From G016756615 sp035556195 (lineage in GTDB: Bacteria > Pseudomonadota > Alphaproteobacteria > Rhizobiales > Rhizobiaceae): a stretch of DNA of 64,000 nt. Under the pieces are notes generated by a model. That model was not told the origin of the DNA and ran no database searches. It saw only the letters and a list, made by a program, of their open reading frames with translations. The translations under genes and the position numbers were made by a program. The DNA lies in NCBI GenBank assembly GCA_035556195.1, contig DATMFK010000009.1, positions 62,001 through 126,000 on the forward strand, read 5' to 3'. Positions 45,683-53,587 of this stretch are shown piece after piece. Position 1 is the first letter of the stretch. Each line of letters opens with the position of its first letter.

Positions 45683-45704
45683 TCCTGACAGCATTCTGTC
45701 AGGA
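45683..45704. promoter_or_regulatory. Palindromic operator 1 (TCCTGACA-N6-TGTCAGGA)
   Basis: TCCTGACAG / CTGTCAGGA are exact nine-base arms around CATT, 41 bases upstream of the VOC gene start. The same eight-base half-sites with the same six-base spacer recur at 46527-46548. The regulator is probably the adjacent YafY protein (inference). It overlaps the last codons of the DJ-1-like gene. Confidence 0.65.
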
Positions 45705-46298
45705 GGATTGGCGGGAGCCGTACTCCTTGGCGAACATTGCCAGCATATCCGAAAGCTGCGCTTCCCGTTCCGGGTAAAGCGCCAGCAGGAACCGATGCGC
45801 GAACGTTCCTGGAGCATTGCCAGGCGCCGAGACGATCTTGCCGTCGGCGACGGCGTGGGGAACATCGTGGTACTGCGACGCGCCCGGATAGGCGGGCAGA
45901 TGCTCGAGAATCCATTTCCGCCCGTTGCTGGTATGCCTGACTTCCGCGAAGAGGCCGGCGCGAGCGAGCGCGAGCGTGCCGGCGCAGATGCCGCCGACGA
46001 TGCCGCCGCGGGCTGAAACGGAGCTCAGCAGCTTCGAAACATCGGGCGCATCGGGTGTCGGCCAGACATCGGAACCGATCACCGCCACCGCATCCAGATC
46101 GACATTGGCGGCCGGTTCGAGGCCGCGGTCGCCGGCCACGCGCAAGCCCGCGGCGGAAGCGACAACGCCGCCGCCGGGGGTCAGCGCAAGCACTCTGGCG
46201 CCGAACCACTCCACCGCGGAAGCCGCGAGCAGCCCGTGCTCCCAGTCGGCGTAGCGGTCGATGAAGACCAGTCCGACCGTCTTGGGATTGAGGTCCAT
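45699..46298 (-). CDS. DJ-1/PfpI family protein
   Basis: A 199-residue class-I-glutamine-amidotransferase-like protein. The nucleophile elbow is GGIVGGICAGTLALARAGL with the cysteine near residue 105, as in DJ-1/PfpI proteins (YajL, Hsp31, glyoxalase III). It starts LNPKTVGLVFIDRYADWEHG. ATG 46298 has AGGA eight bases upstream; ATG 46304 is two codons earlier and possible. It begins 22 bases after the DUF1127-like gene stop. A role in aldehyde or protein-glycation defence is known for relatives but not shown here. Confidence 0.85.
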   Translation of the reverse strand: MDLNPKTVGLVFIDRYADWEHGLLAASAVEWFGARVLALTPGGGVVASAAGLRVAGDRGLEPAANVDLDAVAVIGSDVWPTPDAPDVSKLLSSVSARGGIVGGICAGTLALARAGLFAEVRHTSNGRKWILEHLPAYPGASQYHDVPHAVADGKIVSAPGNAPGTFAHRFLLALYPEREAQLSDMLAMFAKEYGSRQSS

Positions 46299-46320
46299 TT
46301 CCATCTTCCTTGCCGATCGA

Positions 46321-46479
46321 TCAGGCCCGGTTGGCCCAGCGCGAAGCATAATTGTCCGGCCAGCCGATATCCTTGCGAATCTCCCTCGGCAGCGAGTTGA
46401 TGAGCTGTTCGGTGCGGATTTCCTCGCGCATCCTGCGGATCTGACCGACATAGCGTCGGGCGAATTCGAACGCGGTCAT
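46321..46479 (-). CDS. DUF1127-like small protein (52 residues)
   Basis: A short gene with an excellent ribosome site (AAAGGAG, seven bases before ATG 46479). The product is basic, starts MTAFEFARRYVGQIRRMREE and has the block INSLPREIRKDIGWPD, similar to the LP-x-x-x-x-KDIG signature of DUF1127 proteins, which in relatives bind RNA or affect phosphate and carbon metabolism. It is 22 bases upstream of the DJ-1-like gene and directly downstream of palindromic operator 2, so these two genes probably form one regulated unit. Confidence 0.75.
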   Translation of the reverse strand: MTAFEFARRYVGQIRRMREEIRTEQLINSLPREIRKDIGWPDNYASRWANRA

Positions 46480-46525
46480 GACGTGACTCCTTTCCCTGAG
46501 GTGATGGAGACACTATCGCACACCC

Positions 46526-46549
46526 CTCCTGACAACAGTCTGTCAGGAG
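46526..46549. promoter_or_regulatory. Palindromic operator 2 (TCCTGACA-N6-TGTCAGGA)
   Basis: CTCCTGACA (46526-46534) and TGTCAGGAG (46541-46549) are exact complements six bases apart, 47 bases upstream of the DUF1127-like start. A third half-site (CTGTCAG) follows at 46551-46557. The match to operator 1 in sequence, spacing and position argues for one regulator, most likely the YafY protein. Confidence 0.65.
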
Positions 46550-46585
46550 TCTGTCAGTTCTTGTTCTCTTCTTGTTCCGGGCTGC

Positions 46586-48493
46586 TCAGACCCCGATGCC
46601 GCGCGCCTTGAGCGCCTCGGTGATCTCGTCGAGGATGGCGGGATCGTCGATCGTCGCCGGCGTCGTCCAGGCTTGTCTGTCTGCGATCTTTTGCATCGTG
46701 CCGCGCAGGATCTTGCCGGATCGCGTCTTCGGCAGGCGCTTGATCGCAACCACCGTCTTGAAGGCCGCGACCGGGCCGATGCGCTCGCGCACGAGGGCAA
46801 TGGCCTCCCGCTCGACGGTGGCGGTGTCGCGCGAGACGCCCGAATTGAGCACCACGAAGCCGCAGGGAACCTGACCCTTCATCTCGTCCGCAATGCCGAT
46901 CACCGCGCATTCGGCGACGTCGGGGTGCTCGGCCAGCACTTCCTCCATCGCTCCGGTGGAAAGCCTGTGCCCCGCGACGTTGATGATGTCGTCCGTACGC
47001 GCCATGATGAAGAGATAACCGTCCTCGTCGATATAGCCGGCGTCGGCCGTCTTATAGTAGCCGGGGAACTCGGCGAGATAGGCGTCGCGGAAGCGCTGGT
47101 CGGCATGCCAGAGCGTCGGCAGGCAACCCGGCGGGAGCGGAAGCTTGAGGACCACATTGCCGAGCGTGCCGCGCGGCACCTCATGGCCGGCGTCGTCGAG
47201 CACCCTGACGTCGTAGCCGGGCATAGGGACGCCAGGCGAGCCGTACTTCACCGGCATGATGCCGAGCCCGACCGGGTTCTGGCTGATCGGCGCGCCCGTC
47301 TCGGTCTGCCACCAATGATCGATCACCGGCACGCCGAGACGCTGCTCGGCCCATTTGACCGTTTCGGGGTCGGCGCGCTCGCCGGCGAGGAACAAGGTGC
47401 GGAAGCGCGACAGGTCGTAGCCCGGAATGAGCTCCCCGTTTGGATCTTCCTTCTTGATGGCGCGGAACGCGGTCGGCGCGGTGAACATGGTCACCACACC
47501 ATGCTCGGCGATCACCCGCCAGAAGGTTCCGGCATCCGGCGTGCCGACGGGCTTGCCCTCGAACAGGATCGTCGTGCAGCCATGCAGCAAGGGCGCGTAG
47601 ACGATGTAGGAATGACCGACGACCCAGCCGACATCCGACGCCGCCCAGAACACCTCGCCGGGTTTCACGCCGAACTCGTTCTCCATCGACCATTTCAAGG
47701 CGACCATGTGGCCGCCATTGTCTCGCACGACGCCCTTTGGCTGGCCGGTCGTGCCGGAGGTGTAAAGCACGTAGAGCGGATCCGTGGCGAGCACCGACAC
47801 GCAAGGCACGTCGCGGCCGGCGGCTTTAGCGGAGGCCATGGCTCCGGCATAGTCGATGTCGCGGCCCGGGATGATCTCGCAGGCGAGCTGGGGCCGTTGT
47901 AAGATAAGGCATCGTTCGGGCTTGTGGGCGGCGAGGTCGATCGCCCCGTCGAGCAGCGGCTTGTAGGCGACGATGCGGCCGGGTTCCACGCCGCAAGAGG
48001 CCGAGACGATGAGCTTCGGCTTGGCATCGTCGATGCGCGTGGCGAGTTCCTTCGCCGCGAAGCCGCCGAACACGACCGAGTGCACCGCGCCGAGACGGGC
48101 GCAGGCCAACATGGCGAACACCGCTTCCGGAACCATGGGCATATAGATGATGACGCGATCGCCCTTGCCGACGCCTTGGTCCGTCAGGACGGAGGCGAGC
48201 GCAACGACCTCCGCCTTGACCTCGGCATAGGTATACTTCGCGATCGTTCCGGTGATGGCGCTGTCATGGACAAGGGCGATCTGGTCGGCTCGGCCACCCT
48301 CGACGTGCCTGTCCACCGCGTTGAAGCAGGTGTTGCATTCGGCGCCGGCGAACCAGCGGCCATAGACGCCGGCATCGGCTTCGAACACCTTGTCCCAAGG
48401 GCGGAACCAGTCGATGTCCTCGGCCGCTTTCGCCCAGAACCCCTCGGGGTCGCGCCTCCAGCCTTCATAGACCTCGTGGTAGCGTGAAACCAT
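46586..48493 (-). CDS. prpE: Propionyl-CoA synthetase PrpE
   Basis: A 635-residue AMP-forming ligase closest to PrpE rather than Acs. It starts MVSRYHEVYEGWRRDPEGFW and has VLYTSGTTGQPKGVVRDNGG, WWQTETGAPISQNP, MARTDDIINVAGHRLSTGAM and PKTRSGKILRGTM with the catalytic lysine. GGAGG is seven bases before ATG 48493. The gene stands alone, divergent from a small membrane protein. Its partners for propionate use (methylcitrate or propionyl-CoA carboxylase genes) are not in the window. Confidence 0.92.
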   Translation of the reverse strand: MVSRYHEVYEGWRRDPEGFWAKAAEDIDWFRPWDKVFEADAGVYGRWFAGAECNTCFNAVDRHVEGGRADQIALVHDSAITGTIAKYTYAEVKAEVVALASVLTDQGVGKGDRVIIYMPMVPEAVFAMLACARLGAVHSVVFGGFAAKELATRIDDAKPKLIVSASCGVEPGRIVAYKPLLDGAIDLAAHKPERCLILQRPQLACEIIPGRDIDYAGAMASAKAAGRDVPCVSVLATDPLYVLYTSGTTGQPKGVVRDNGGHMVALKWSMENEFGVKPGEVFWAASDVGWVVGHSYIVYAPLLHGCTTILFEGKPVGTPDAGTFWRVIAEHGVVTMFTAPTAFRAIKKEDPNGELIPGYDLSRFRTLFLAGERADPETVKWAEQRLGVPVIDHWWQTETGAPISQNPVGLGIMPVKYGSPGVPMPGYDVRVLDDAGHEVPRGTLGNVVLKLPLPPGCLPTLWHADQRFRDAYLAEFPGYYKTADAGYIDEDGYLFIMARTDDIINVAGHRLSTGAMEEVLAEHPDVAECAVIGIADEMKGQVPCGFVVLNSGVSRDTATVEREAIALVRERIGPVAAFKTVVAIKRLPKTRSGKILRGTMQKIADRQAWTTPATIDDPAILDEITEALKARGIGV

Positions 48494-48663
48494 GCTGTCG
48501 CCTCCCTGCGGCATGTTTTTCAACTTTGTATCGGCAGCCGCGACTGCGCGTCCATCTGACTTATGGCCGAACGCACTGTATCTGGCGAAAAGCCGATGTG
48601 CACCCTTTTCGATACGAAGTCTCATGGCTGGACAAGTCCGGCACGTCCTGCTCAATGGCGCCT

Positions 48664-48825
48664 ATGAGCAAAGCTCTTTCGCTGCTGATCGTGGCCCTGA
48701 TGGCCGTACACCTGGTCAAACCGCTCGGCCTCCCCGGCCTGCGCAAGAGGCGCGACTTCTGGAAACTCGCCGTCCTGGCGCTGGGCGCCATCTCGCTGAC
48801 GGTGGTCCTCAGCCACGTGCAATAG
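48664..48825 (+). CDS. Small membrane protein (53 residues), unknown function
   Basis: Two hydrophobic helices (LSLLIVALMAVHLVKPLGL and WKLAVLALGAISLTVVLSHV) flank a basic turn (PGLRKRRDFWK). The pattern is that of a real small inner-membrane protein rather than a chance frame, but no family name is recognised. Two ATGs, 48655 and 48664, are possible; neither has a strong ribosome site. The open frame extends upstream to 48484 without conserved features. Divergent from prpE. Confidence 0.6.
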   Translation: MSKALSLLIVALMAVHLVKPLGLPGLRKRRDFWKLAVLALGAISLTVVLSHVQ

Positions 48826-48920
48826 GTATCATCCTACCCCAGACAGCCACTTCGCAGAGGGGGCCGGCAGCACAGGAAGAGCGCGGCAGAAGACGCGACA
48901 TGCGCCTTCGTAGACGGCCT

Positions 48921-48956
48921 TAGAAAAAAGCCCCGGCGGCATTTGAACGGGGCTTT
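48921..48956 (-). terminator. Intrinsic terminator after the class I aldolase gene
   Basis: Nine-base-pair stem AAAGCCCCG (48927-48935) / CGGGGCTTT (48948-48956). On the minus strand it ends in a T6 run, 22 bases after the aldolase stop. The opposite strand shows TTTCTTCTCTTTTT, so it may work in both directions and also end the small membrane protein transcript. Confidence 0.85.
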
Positions 48957-48978
48957 CTTCTCTTTTTCGATCTGGCGA

Positions 48979-50004
48979 TCAGGCCGCCTTCTCCAGGTCG
49001 GCCTGCCAGCGCCCGAGTGCTGCAAGCCCGTTCATGCGCGCACGGTGCGCAAAGGCGCGCTGGCCTGCGGCGACATTTTCCGCTTTGCCCGACCACGCCT
49101 TCTGCGGCGCGGCCTGAAGGGCACGGCCATAAGAGAAGGTCAGCTTCCACGGATGCGGGCCGATGGCGTTGATGGCATTCAGATTGGCGGTCGCTTCCTC
49201 GTCGGACTGCCCGCCCGACAGGAAGGCGATGCCCGGCACGGCGACCGGAACGGTCTCGCGGAACGCCCGGATCGTCTTCTCCGCAACTTCCTCCGGGCTG
49301 CTTCCCTTGCCCGACTTCTTGCCGGCGATCACCATATTGGGCTTCAGGATAGAGCCTTCCAGCACCACACGGGCCGCGTAAAGCTCGGAATAGAGCTTCT
49401 GAAGCGTCGTCTTGGTGACCTCATAGCAGGTGTCGATGTCGTGTGAGCCGTCCATCAGAACTTCCGGCTCGACGATCGGCACGATCTTCGCTTCCTGGCA
49501 GAGCGCGGCGTAGCGGGCGAGCGCGTGGCAGTTGGCGGCGATCGTCGTGGCCGAGGGTACGTTAGCGCCGACATTGATATCGATGACCGCGCGCCATTTG
49601 GCGAAGCGCGCGCCGAGCTCGTAATATTCCGCAAGGCGCTCGCGTAGTCCATCGAGGCCTTCGGTGACCGTGTCGCCGGGGAAACCGGCCAGCGGCTTGG
49701 CCCCCTGGTCGACCTTGATGCCGGGGATGGCGCCTGTCGCCTTGATCAGCTCGACCAGCGGCGTGCCGTCGGCCGCCTTCTGACGGATCGTCTCGTCATA
49801 GAGGATAACGCCTGAAATGTGATTCTTCATCGCGTCCGTGGCGCGGAACAGCATCTCGCGATAATCGCGCCGATTCTCGGCGGTGGATTCGACGCCGATC
49901 GCGTCGAAACGCTTCTTGATCGTTCCGGAGCTCTCGTCCGCCGCGAGGATGCCCTTGCCGTCCGCAACCATCGCCACCGCAATGTCTTCAAGACGTTCGC
50001 TCAT
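48979..50004 (-). CDS. fba: Fructose-bisphosphate aldolase class I
   Basis: A 341-residue Schiff-base aldolase that splits fructose-1,6-bisphosphate. Landmarks: GKGILAADESSGTIKKRFDA near the start, VILYDETIRQKA, ELGARFAKWRAVIDI, and the Schiff-base lysine in VLEGSILKPNMVIAG (about residue 215). The C terminus ends KAWSGKAENVAAGQRAFAHR. AGGAGAG lies before ATG 50004. The longer upstream frame overlaps non-coding sequence and is not family-like. Next to pgk, but a gap of 274 bases suggests its own promoter. Confidence 0.94.
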   Translation of the reverse strand: MSERLEDIAVAMVADGKGILAADESSGTIKKRFDAIGVESTAENRRDYREMLFRATDAMKNHISGVILYDETIRQKAADGTPLVELIKATGAIPGIKVDQGAKPLAGFPGDTVTEGLDGLRERLAEYYELGARFAKWRAVIDINVGANVPSATTIAANCHALARYAALCQEAKIVPIVEPEVLMDGSHDIDTCYEVTKTTLQKLYSELYAARVVLEGSILKPNMVIAGKKSGKGSSPEEVAEKTIRAFRETVPVAVPGIAFLSGGQSDEEATANLNAINAIGPHPWKLTFSYGRALQAAPQKAWSGKAENVAAGQRAFAHRARMNGLAALGRWQADLEKAA

Positions 50005-50278
50005 CTCTTCTCTCCTGTTGGTCTGAGAAGGCGCATAGCAGAAGGAATTTGCGGGCGAAATGGTACCTCGGAAGTCGAATCGATTGAAAGAAAAACAAAC
50101 GATTACAGACCGTTCGAAATCCGTTTTTCGCCCCACCTCTGCGAGGCGATTGCCGGAACCTTGATGCATGTCGCCCAAAACTCTGGGGCGATTTCGGGCA
50201 AACCGTCTTCGGGAAGGAATAGCCTGGAGCACGAATCCCAATGCGCGGGACGTGCTTTTGAAGGCTTCAGCGCAGCGA

Positions 50279-51475
50279 TTACGCCTTCAGCACCTGCACG
50301 CCCGGAAGTTCCTTGCCCTCCATCCACTCCAGGAAGGCGCCTCCGGCGGTGGAGACATAGGTGAACTCTTCGGCGACCCCGGCATGGTTGAGCGCAGCCA
50401 CCGTGTCGCCTCCGCCGGCGACCGAGACGAGCTTACCCTCGCGCGTTCGCCCTGCAGCGTGCTTGGCGGCCGCCACCGTCGCTTGATCGAACGGGACGAT
50501 CTCGAACGCTCCGAGCGGCCCGTTCCAAACCAGCGTCGCGGCGCGATCGATCCACTGCGTCACGGCCTCGACGGTCCTCGGTCCGACGTCCAGGATCATG
50601 GCATCTTCCGGAACGGCCTCGATCGCCACGGTCTCGTTGGCGGCGCCAGCCTTGAATTCCCGCGCCACTACGCCGTCGGTCGGCAGGATGATGGCGCAAC
50701 CGGCGGACGCGGCCTCGATCATGATCTGCTTGGCGGTCTGGGCGAGGTCGTGCTCGCAGAGCGACTTGCCGACATTGGTGCCGCGCGCGGCGAGGAAGGT
50801 ATTCGCCATTCCGCCGCCGATCACCAACGCATCGACCTTCTTCACGAGGTTCATGAGCAGGTCGATCTTGGTCGAGACCTTGGCGCCTCCGACGATCGCG
50901 ATGACCGGACGCGCGGGATTTCCGAGCCCCTTTTCCAGCGCCTCCAGCTCGGCCTGCATGGTGCGGCCGGCAAAGGCGGGCAGGATATGGGCAAGGCCTT
51001 CCGTCGAAGCGTGGGCGCGGTGAGCTGCCGAAAAGGCGTCGTTGACGTAGACGTCGCCGTTCCTGGCGAGCGCCTCGGCGAAGGCGGGATCGTTCTTTTC
51101 CTCGCCCTTGTGGAAACGCGTGTTCTCCAGCAACAGCACGTCGCCATCCTGCATTGCGCCGACGGCCGCCGCTGCCTTCTCCCCGATGCAGTCTGCGGCG
51201 AAGCCGACCGGGCGGCCGATGACATCCGCCGTAGCCCGCGCGATGGGCTCCAGCGAGAATTCCGGAGTCGGGCCTTCCTTCGGCCGGCCGAAATGGGCGA
51301 GCAGGATGACCTTGGCGCCGTTGCCGCAAAGCTCCAATATGGTCGGCGCCACGCGCTCGATGCGGGTCGCATCCGTCACCTTGCCGTCGGTGACCGGGAC
51401 GTTGAGGTCGACGCGGACGAGCACGCGCTTGCCTTTCACGTCGCCAATCGCATCGAGCGTCTTGAATCCGGCCAT
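50279..51475 (-). CDS. pgk: Phosphoglycerate kinase
   Basis: A 398-residue two-domain glycolytic kinase. The N-terminal domain has VLVRVDLNVPVTDGKV and ILLAHFGRPKEG; the nucleotide domain ends with SVAGGGDTVAALNHAGVAEE and STAGGAFLEWMEGKELPGVQ. The usual partner gap is not in the window, being beyond the antiporter gene if present. Start ATG 51475 encodes MAGFKTLDAIGDV; the extra 11 residues upstream are not conserved. Confidence 0.97.
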   Translation of the reverse strand: MAGFKTLDAIGDVKGKRVLVRVDLNVPVTDGKVTDATRIERVAPTILELCGNGAKVILLAHFGRPKEGPTPEFSLEPIARATADVIGRPVGFAADCIGEKAAAAVGAMQDGDVLLLENTRFHKGEEKNDPAFAEALARNGDVYVNDAFSAAHRAHASTEGLAHILPAFAGRTMQAELEALEKGLGNPARPVIAIVGGAKVSTKIDLLMNLVKKVDALVIGGGMANTFLAARGTNVGKSLCEHDLAQTAKQIMIEAASAGCAIILPTDGVVAREFKAGAANETVAIEAVPEDAMILDVGPRTVEAVTQWIDRAATLVWNGPLGAFEIVPFDQATVAAAKHAAGRTREGKLVSVAGGGDTVAALNHAGVAEEFTYVSTAGGAFLEWMEGKELPGVQVLKA

Positions 51476-51578
51476 CGCAACATCCTCTACTTGAAACCGC
51501 GGGACCATAAAGCATGACGGCGGAAAAAGGGAACGGGTTCCGCCGAAAATCCTATGAACGCGCCGACAGAAAAATTGT

Positions 51579-53420
51579 TCAGCCGACGGACGGCCTGTCG
51601 CCCTTCATCCGGCGCCGCTTGCGCAGCCGGGCCACGAGGACGGTCATGCCGTTGCGCAGTTCCACCACGCTCAGGAAGAAGGGTACCCGGGGCGGCGGCG
51701 GCGCCGGCTCGACGGATAGGCCGACCCCCGTGATTCGGCCCTTGTCGTCGACGTCGCGCACGATGAGCTCGATCGGCCCCATGGGTATCCGGTCGCCATA
51801 CTCGACCCTGCCGTCCAGCCGTTCCCGGATGAGCGCCTCGATGCTGAGCCGATGCTCGGCCTCGGAAAGCTCGGCGCCATAGGCCAGCGCAAGCTCGTCG
51901 GCCGGGCGCGCGGGGTCGACGGCGAAAGCACCGAAGAAATCCTCGTCCTCGGGATCGACATCGGCCTTGCTCGCGAACAGGCGGTCGAGCAGCCGGGGAT
52001 AGCGATCGGGGACGAAAATGTAGACGTGATCGCCCGCCGCCAGCCTTCCCATATCCTGGAAGCGCATCGAGCGACCCTCCCGTACCACGAGCGACGGCCT
52101 TGCCCAGCGCGGAATGCGCTGGCCGCGCGCAACCGGGCTGCCAGGCACGACTGTATAGGCGAGGAGTTCGTGATGGGCCGAACCGGGCAGCTCCAGCTCG
52201 ACCTTGTTGAGCGGCCCGAGCCGGGCCGGCACGACGAGGCCGAGCCGACGGGCAATGGGTCCGATGGTCCAACCCTGGACGACGAGCGACACCAGCACGA
52301 TGATGAAGGCGATGTTGAAGATCGCGCGGCCGTGCTCCAGCCCGCCGAGGATCGGCGTTATCGCCAGCAGGATCGAGACCGCGCCACGAAGGCCGACCCA
52401 GGAAATGAAGGCGGTCTCGTTGCGCGGGAAACGAAACGGCAGGAGGCAAAGCCACACTGCCACCGGCCGGGCGACGAAGATCAGGAACAGGCCGAGCAGG
52501 ATGGCCGGCAGAAGGATCGCGCCGAACTGGGAGGGCGTGGCGAACAGGCCGAGCACGAGGAACATGATGATCTGGGCGAGCCAGCTCATGCCGCTCTGGA
52601 AACGTTTGAGGGCGGCGACGGCGCGGATCTGCGAATTGCCGGCGACGAGACCGGCTAGATAGACAGCGAGGAAACCGGAGCCGCCCATCGCGCCGGCCGC
52701 GGCGAACACGGCGAGCGAAAGCGTCAGCACGAAGATCGGCAAAAGCCCCTGGTCCAGATTCAGGCGGTCGACGAGCCAGACGATCGCCTTGCCGCCAAGG
52801 TAGCCGATTGCGGCGCCGATGCTCATCTGCAGGACAAAGCCGCCGATGATGTCGAGAATGAGCACCTCGGCCTCCGGATCGGCGCCGGCCGCGATGACCT
52901 CGACCAGAGTGATCGTCAGGAAGATGGCGATGGGATCGTTGCTTCCGGATTCGATCTCGAGCGTGGAGCGCACCCGCTCCCGGATGTTCAGGTTGCCCGC
53001 GCGCAGCAGGAAGAACACGGCCGCCGCGTCTGTCGAAGCGACGGCGGCGCCGAGAAGGAAGGACTCCAGCCAGCTGAAGGCGGTCAGATAATAGGCGGCC
53101 ACGCCGAAGATGAGCGTGGTGGCGGCCACGCCGATGGTGGCCAGCGAGACCGCCGGCAGCGCCGCGTGGCGAAGCACCGCGACGGGGGTCCCGAAGCCGG
53201 AATCGAACAGGATGCCGGCAAGCGCCAGCGAGCCCACGAAATAGGAAAGCTGCGCGTTGTCGAAATGTATGCCGAGCCCGTCCGTCCCGGTGGCCAGCCC
53301 GATGCCGAGGAAGAGGAGCAGCAACGGCGCTCCGAAGCGGAAGGCGATCAAGCTTGAAAACGCCGCGGCGACCACCAACGCGGTGCCAATCAGCGTGATC
53401 AGATAGACCGACTGCTCCAT
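51579..53420 (-). CDS. Potassium/proton antiporter (CvrA/NhaP2 type)
   Basis: A 613-residue CPA1-family antiporter. Residues about 1-390 hold 12-13 hydrophobic helices with the transport motif ASTDAAAVFFLLR and ESGSNDPIAIFL. After the membrane part come a TrkA_C-like domain (about 400-490) and a CorC_HlyC-type domain, the layout of NhaP2/CvrA. It begins MEQSVYLITLIGTALVVAAA at 53420 with AGGGGA eight bases upstream; the frame extends 90 codons further without family features. Likely exports K+ during osmotic or pH change. Confidence 0.9.
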   Translation of the reverse strand: MEQSVYLITLIGTALVVAAAFSSLIAFRFGAPLLLLFLGIGLATGTDGLGIHFDNAQLSYFVGSLALAGILFDSGFGTPVAVLRHAALPAVSLATIGVAATTLIFGVAAYYLTAFSWLESFLLGAAVASTDAAAVFFLLRAGNLNIRERVRSTLEIESGSNDPIAIFLTITLVEVIAAGADPEAEVLILDIIGGFVLQMSIGAAIGYLGGKAIVWLVDRLNLDQGLLPIFVLTLSLAVFAAAGAMGGSGFLAVYLAGLVAGNSQIRAVAALKRFQSGMSWLAQIIMFLVLGLFATPSQFGAILLPAILLGLFLIFVARPVAVWLCLLPFRFPRNETAFISWVGLRGAVSILLAITPILGGLEHGRAIFNIAFIIVLVSLVVQGWTIGPIARRLGLVVPARLGPLNKVELELPGSAHHELLAYTVVPGSPVARGQRIPRWARPSLVVREGRSMRFQDMGRLAAGDHVYIFVPDRYPRLLDRLFASKADVDPEDEDFFGAFAVDPARPADELALAYGAELSEAEHRLSIEALIRERLDGRVEYGDRIPMGPIELIVRDVDDKGRITGVGLSVEPAPPPPRVPFFLSVVELRNGMTVLVARLRKRRRMKGDRPSVG

Positions 53421-53587
53421 ACGCCATGTCCCCTCGGGCTGCTGAGTTGAGACCCGGAACTGGGTCTCGGATCTCGACGGCAGCCATGATCCTGCGTCGC
53501 GACAGACTACGGCGAAGACAAGGCGGCACGCGTGCAAAAAATGCATGGAAGCCGCAGGAATTTTTTCCGTTTGGGCCTGGGAACCTC

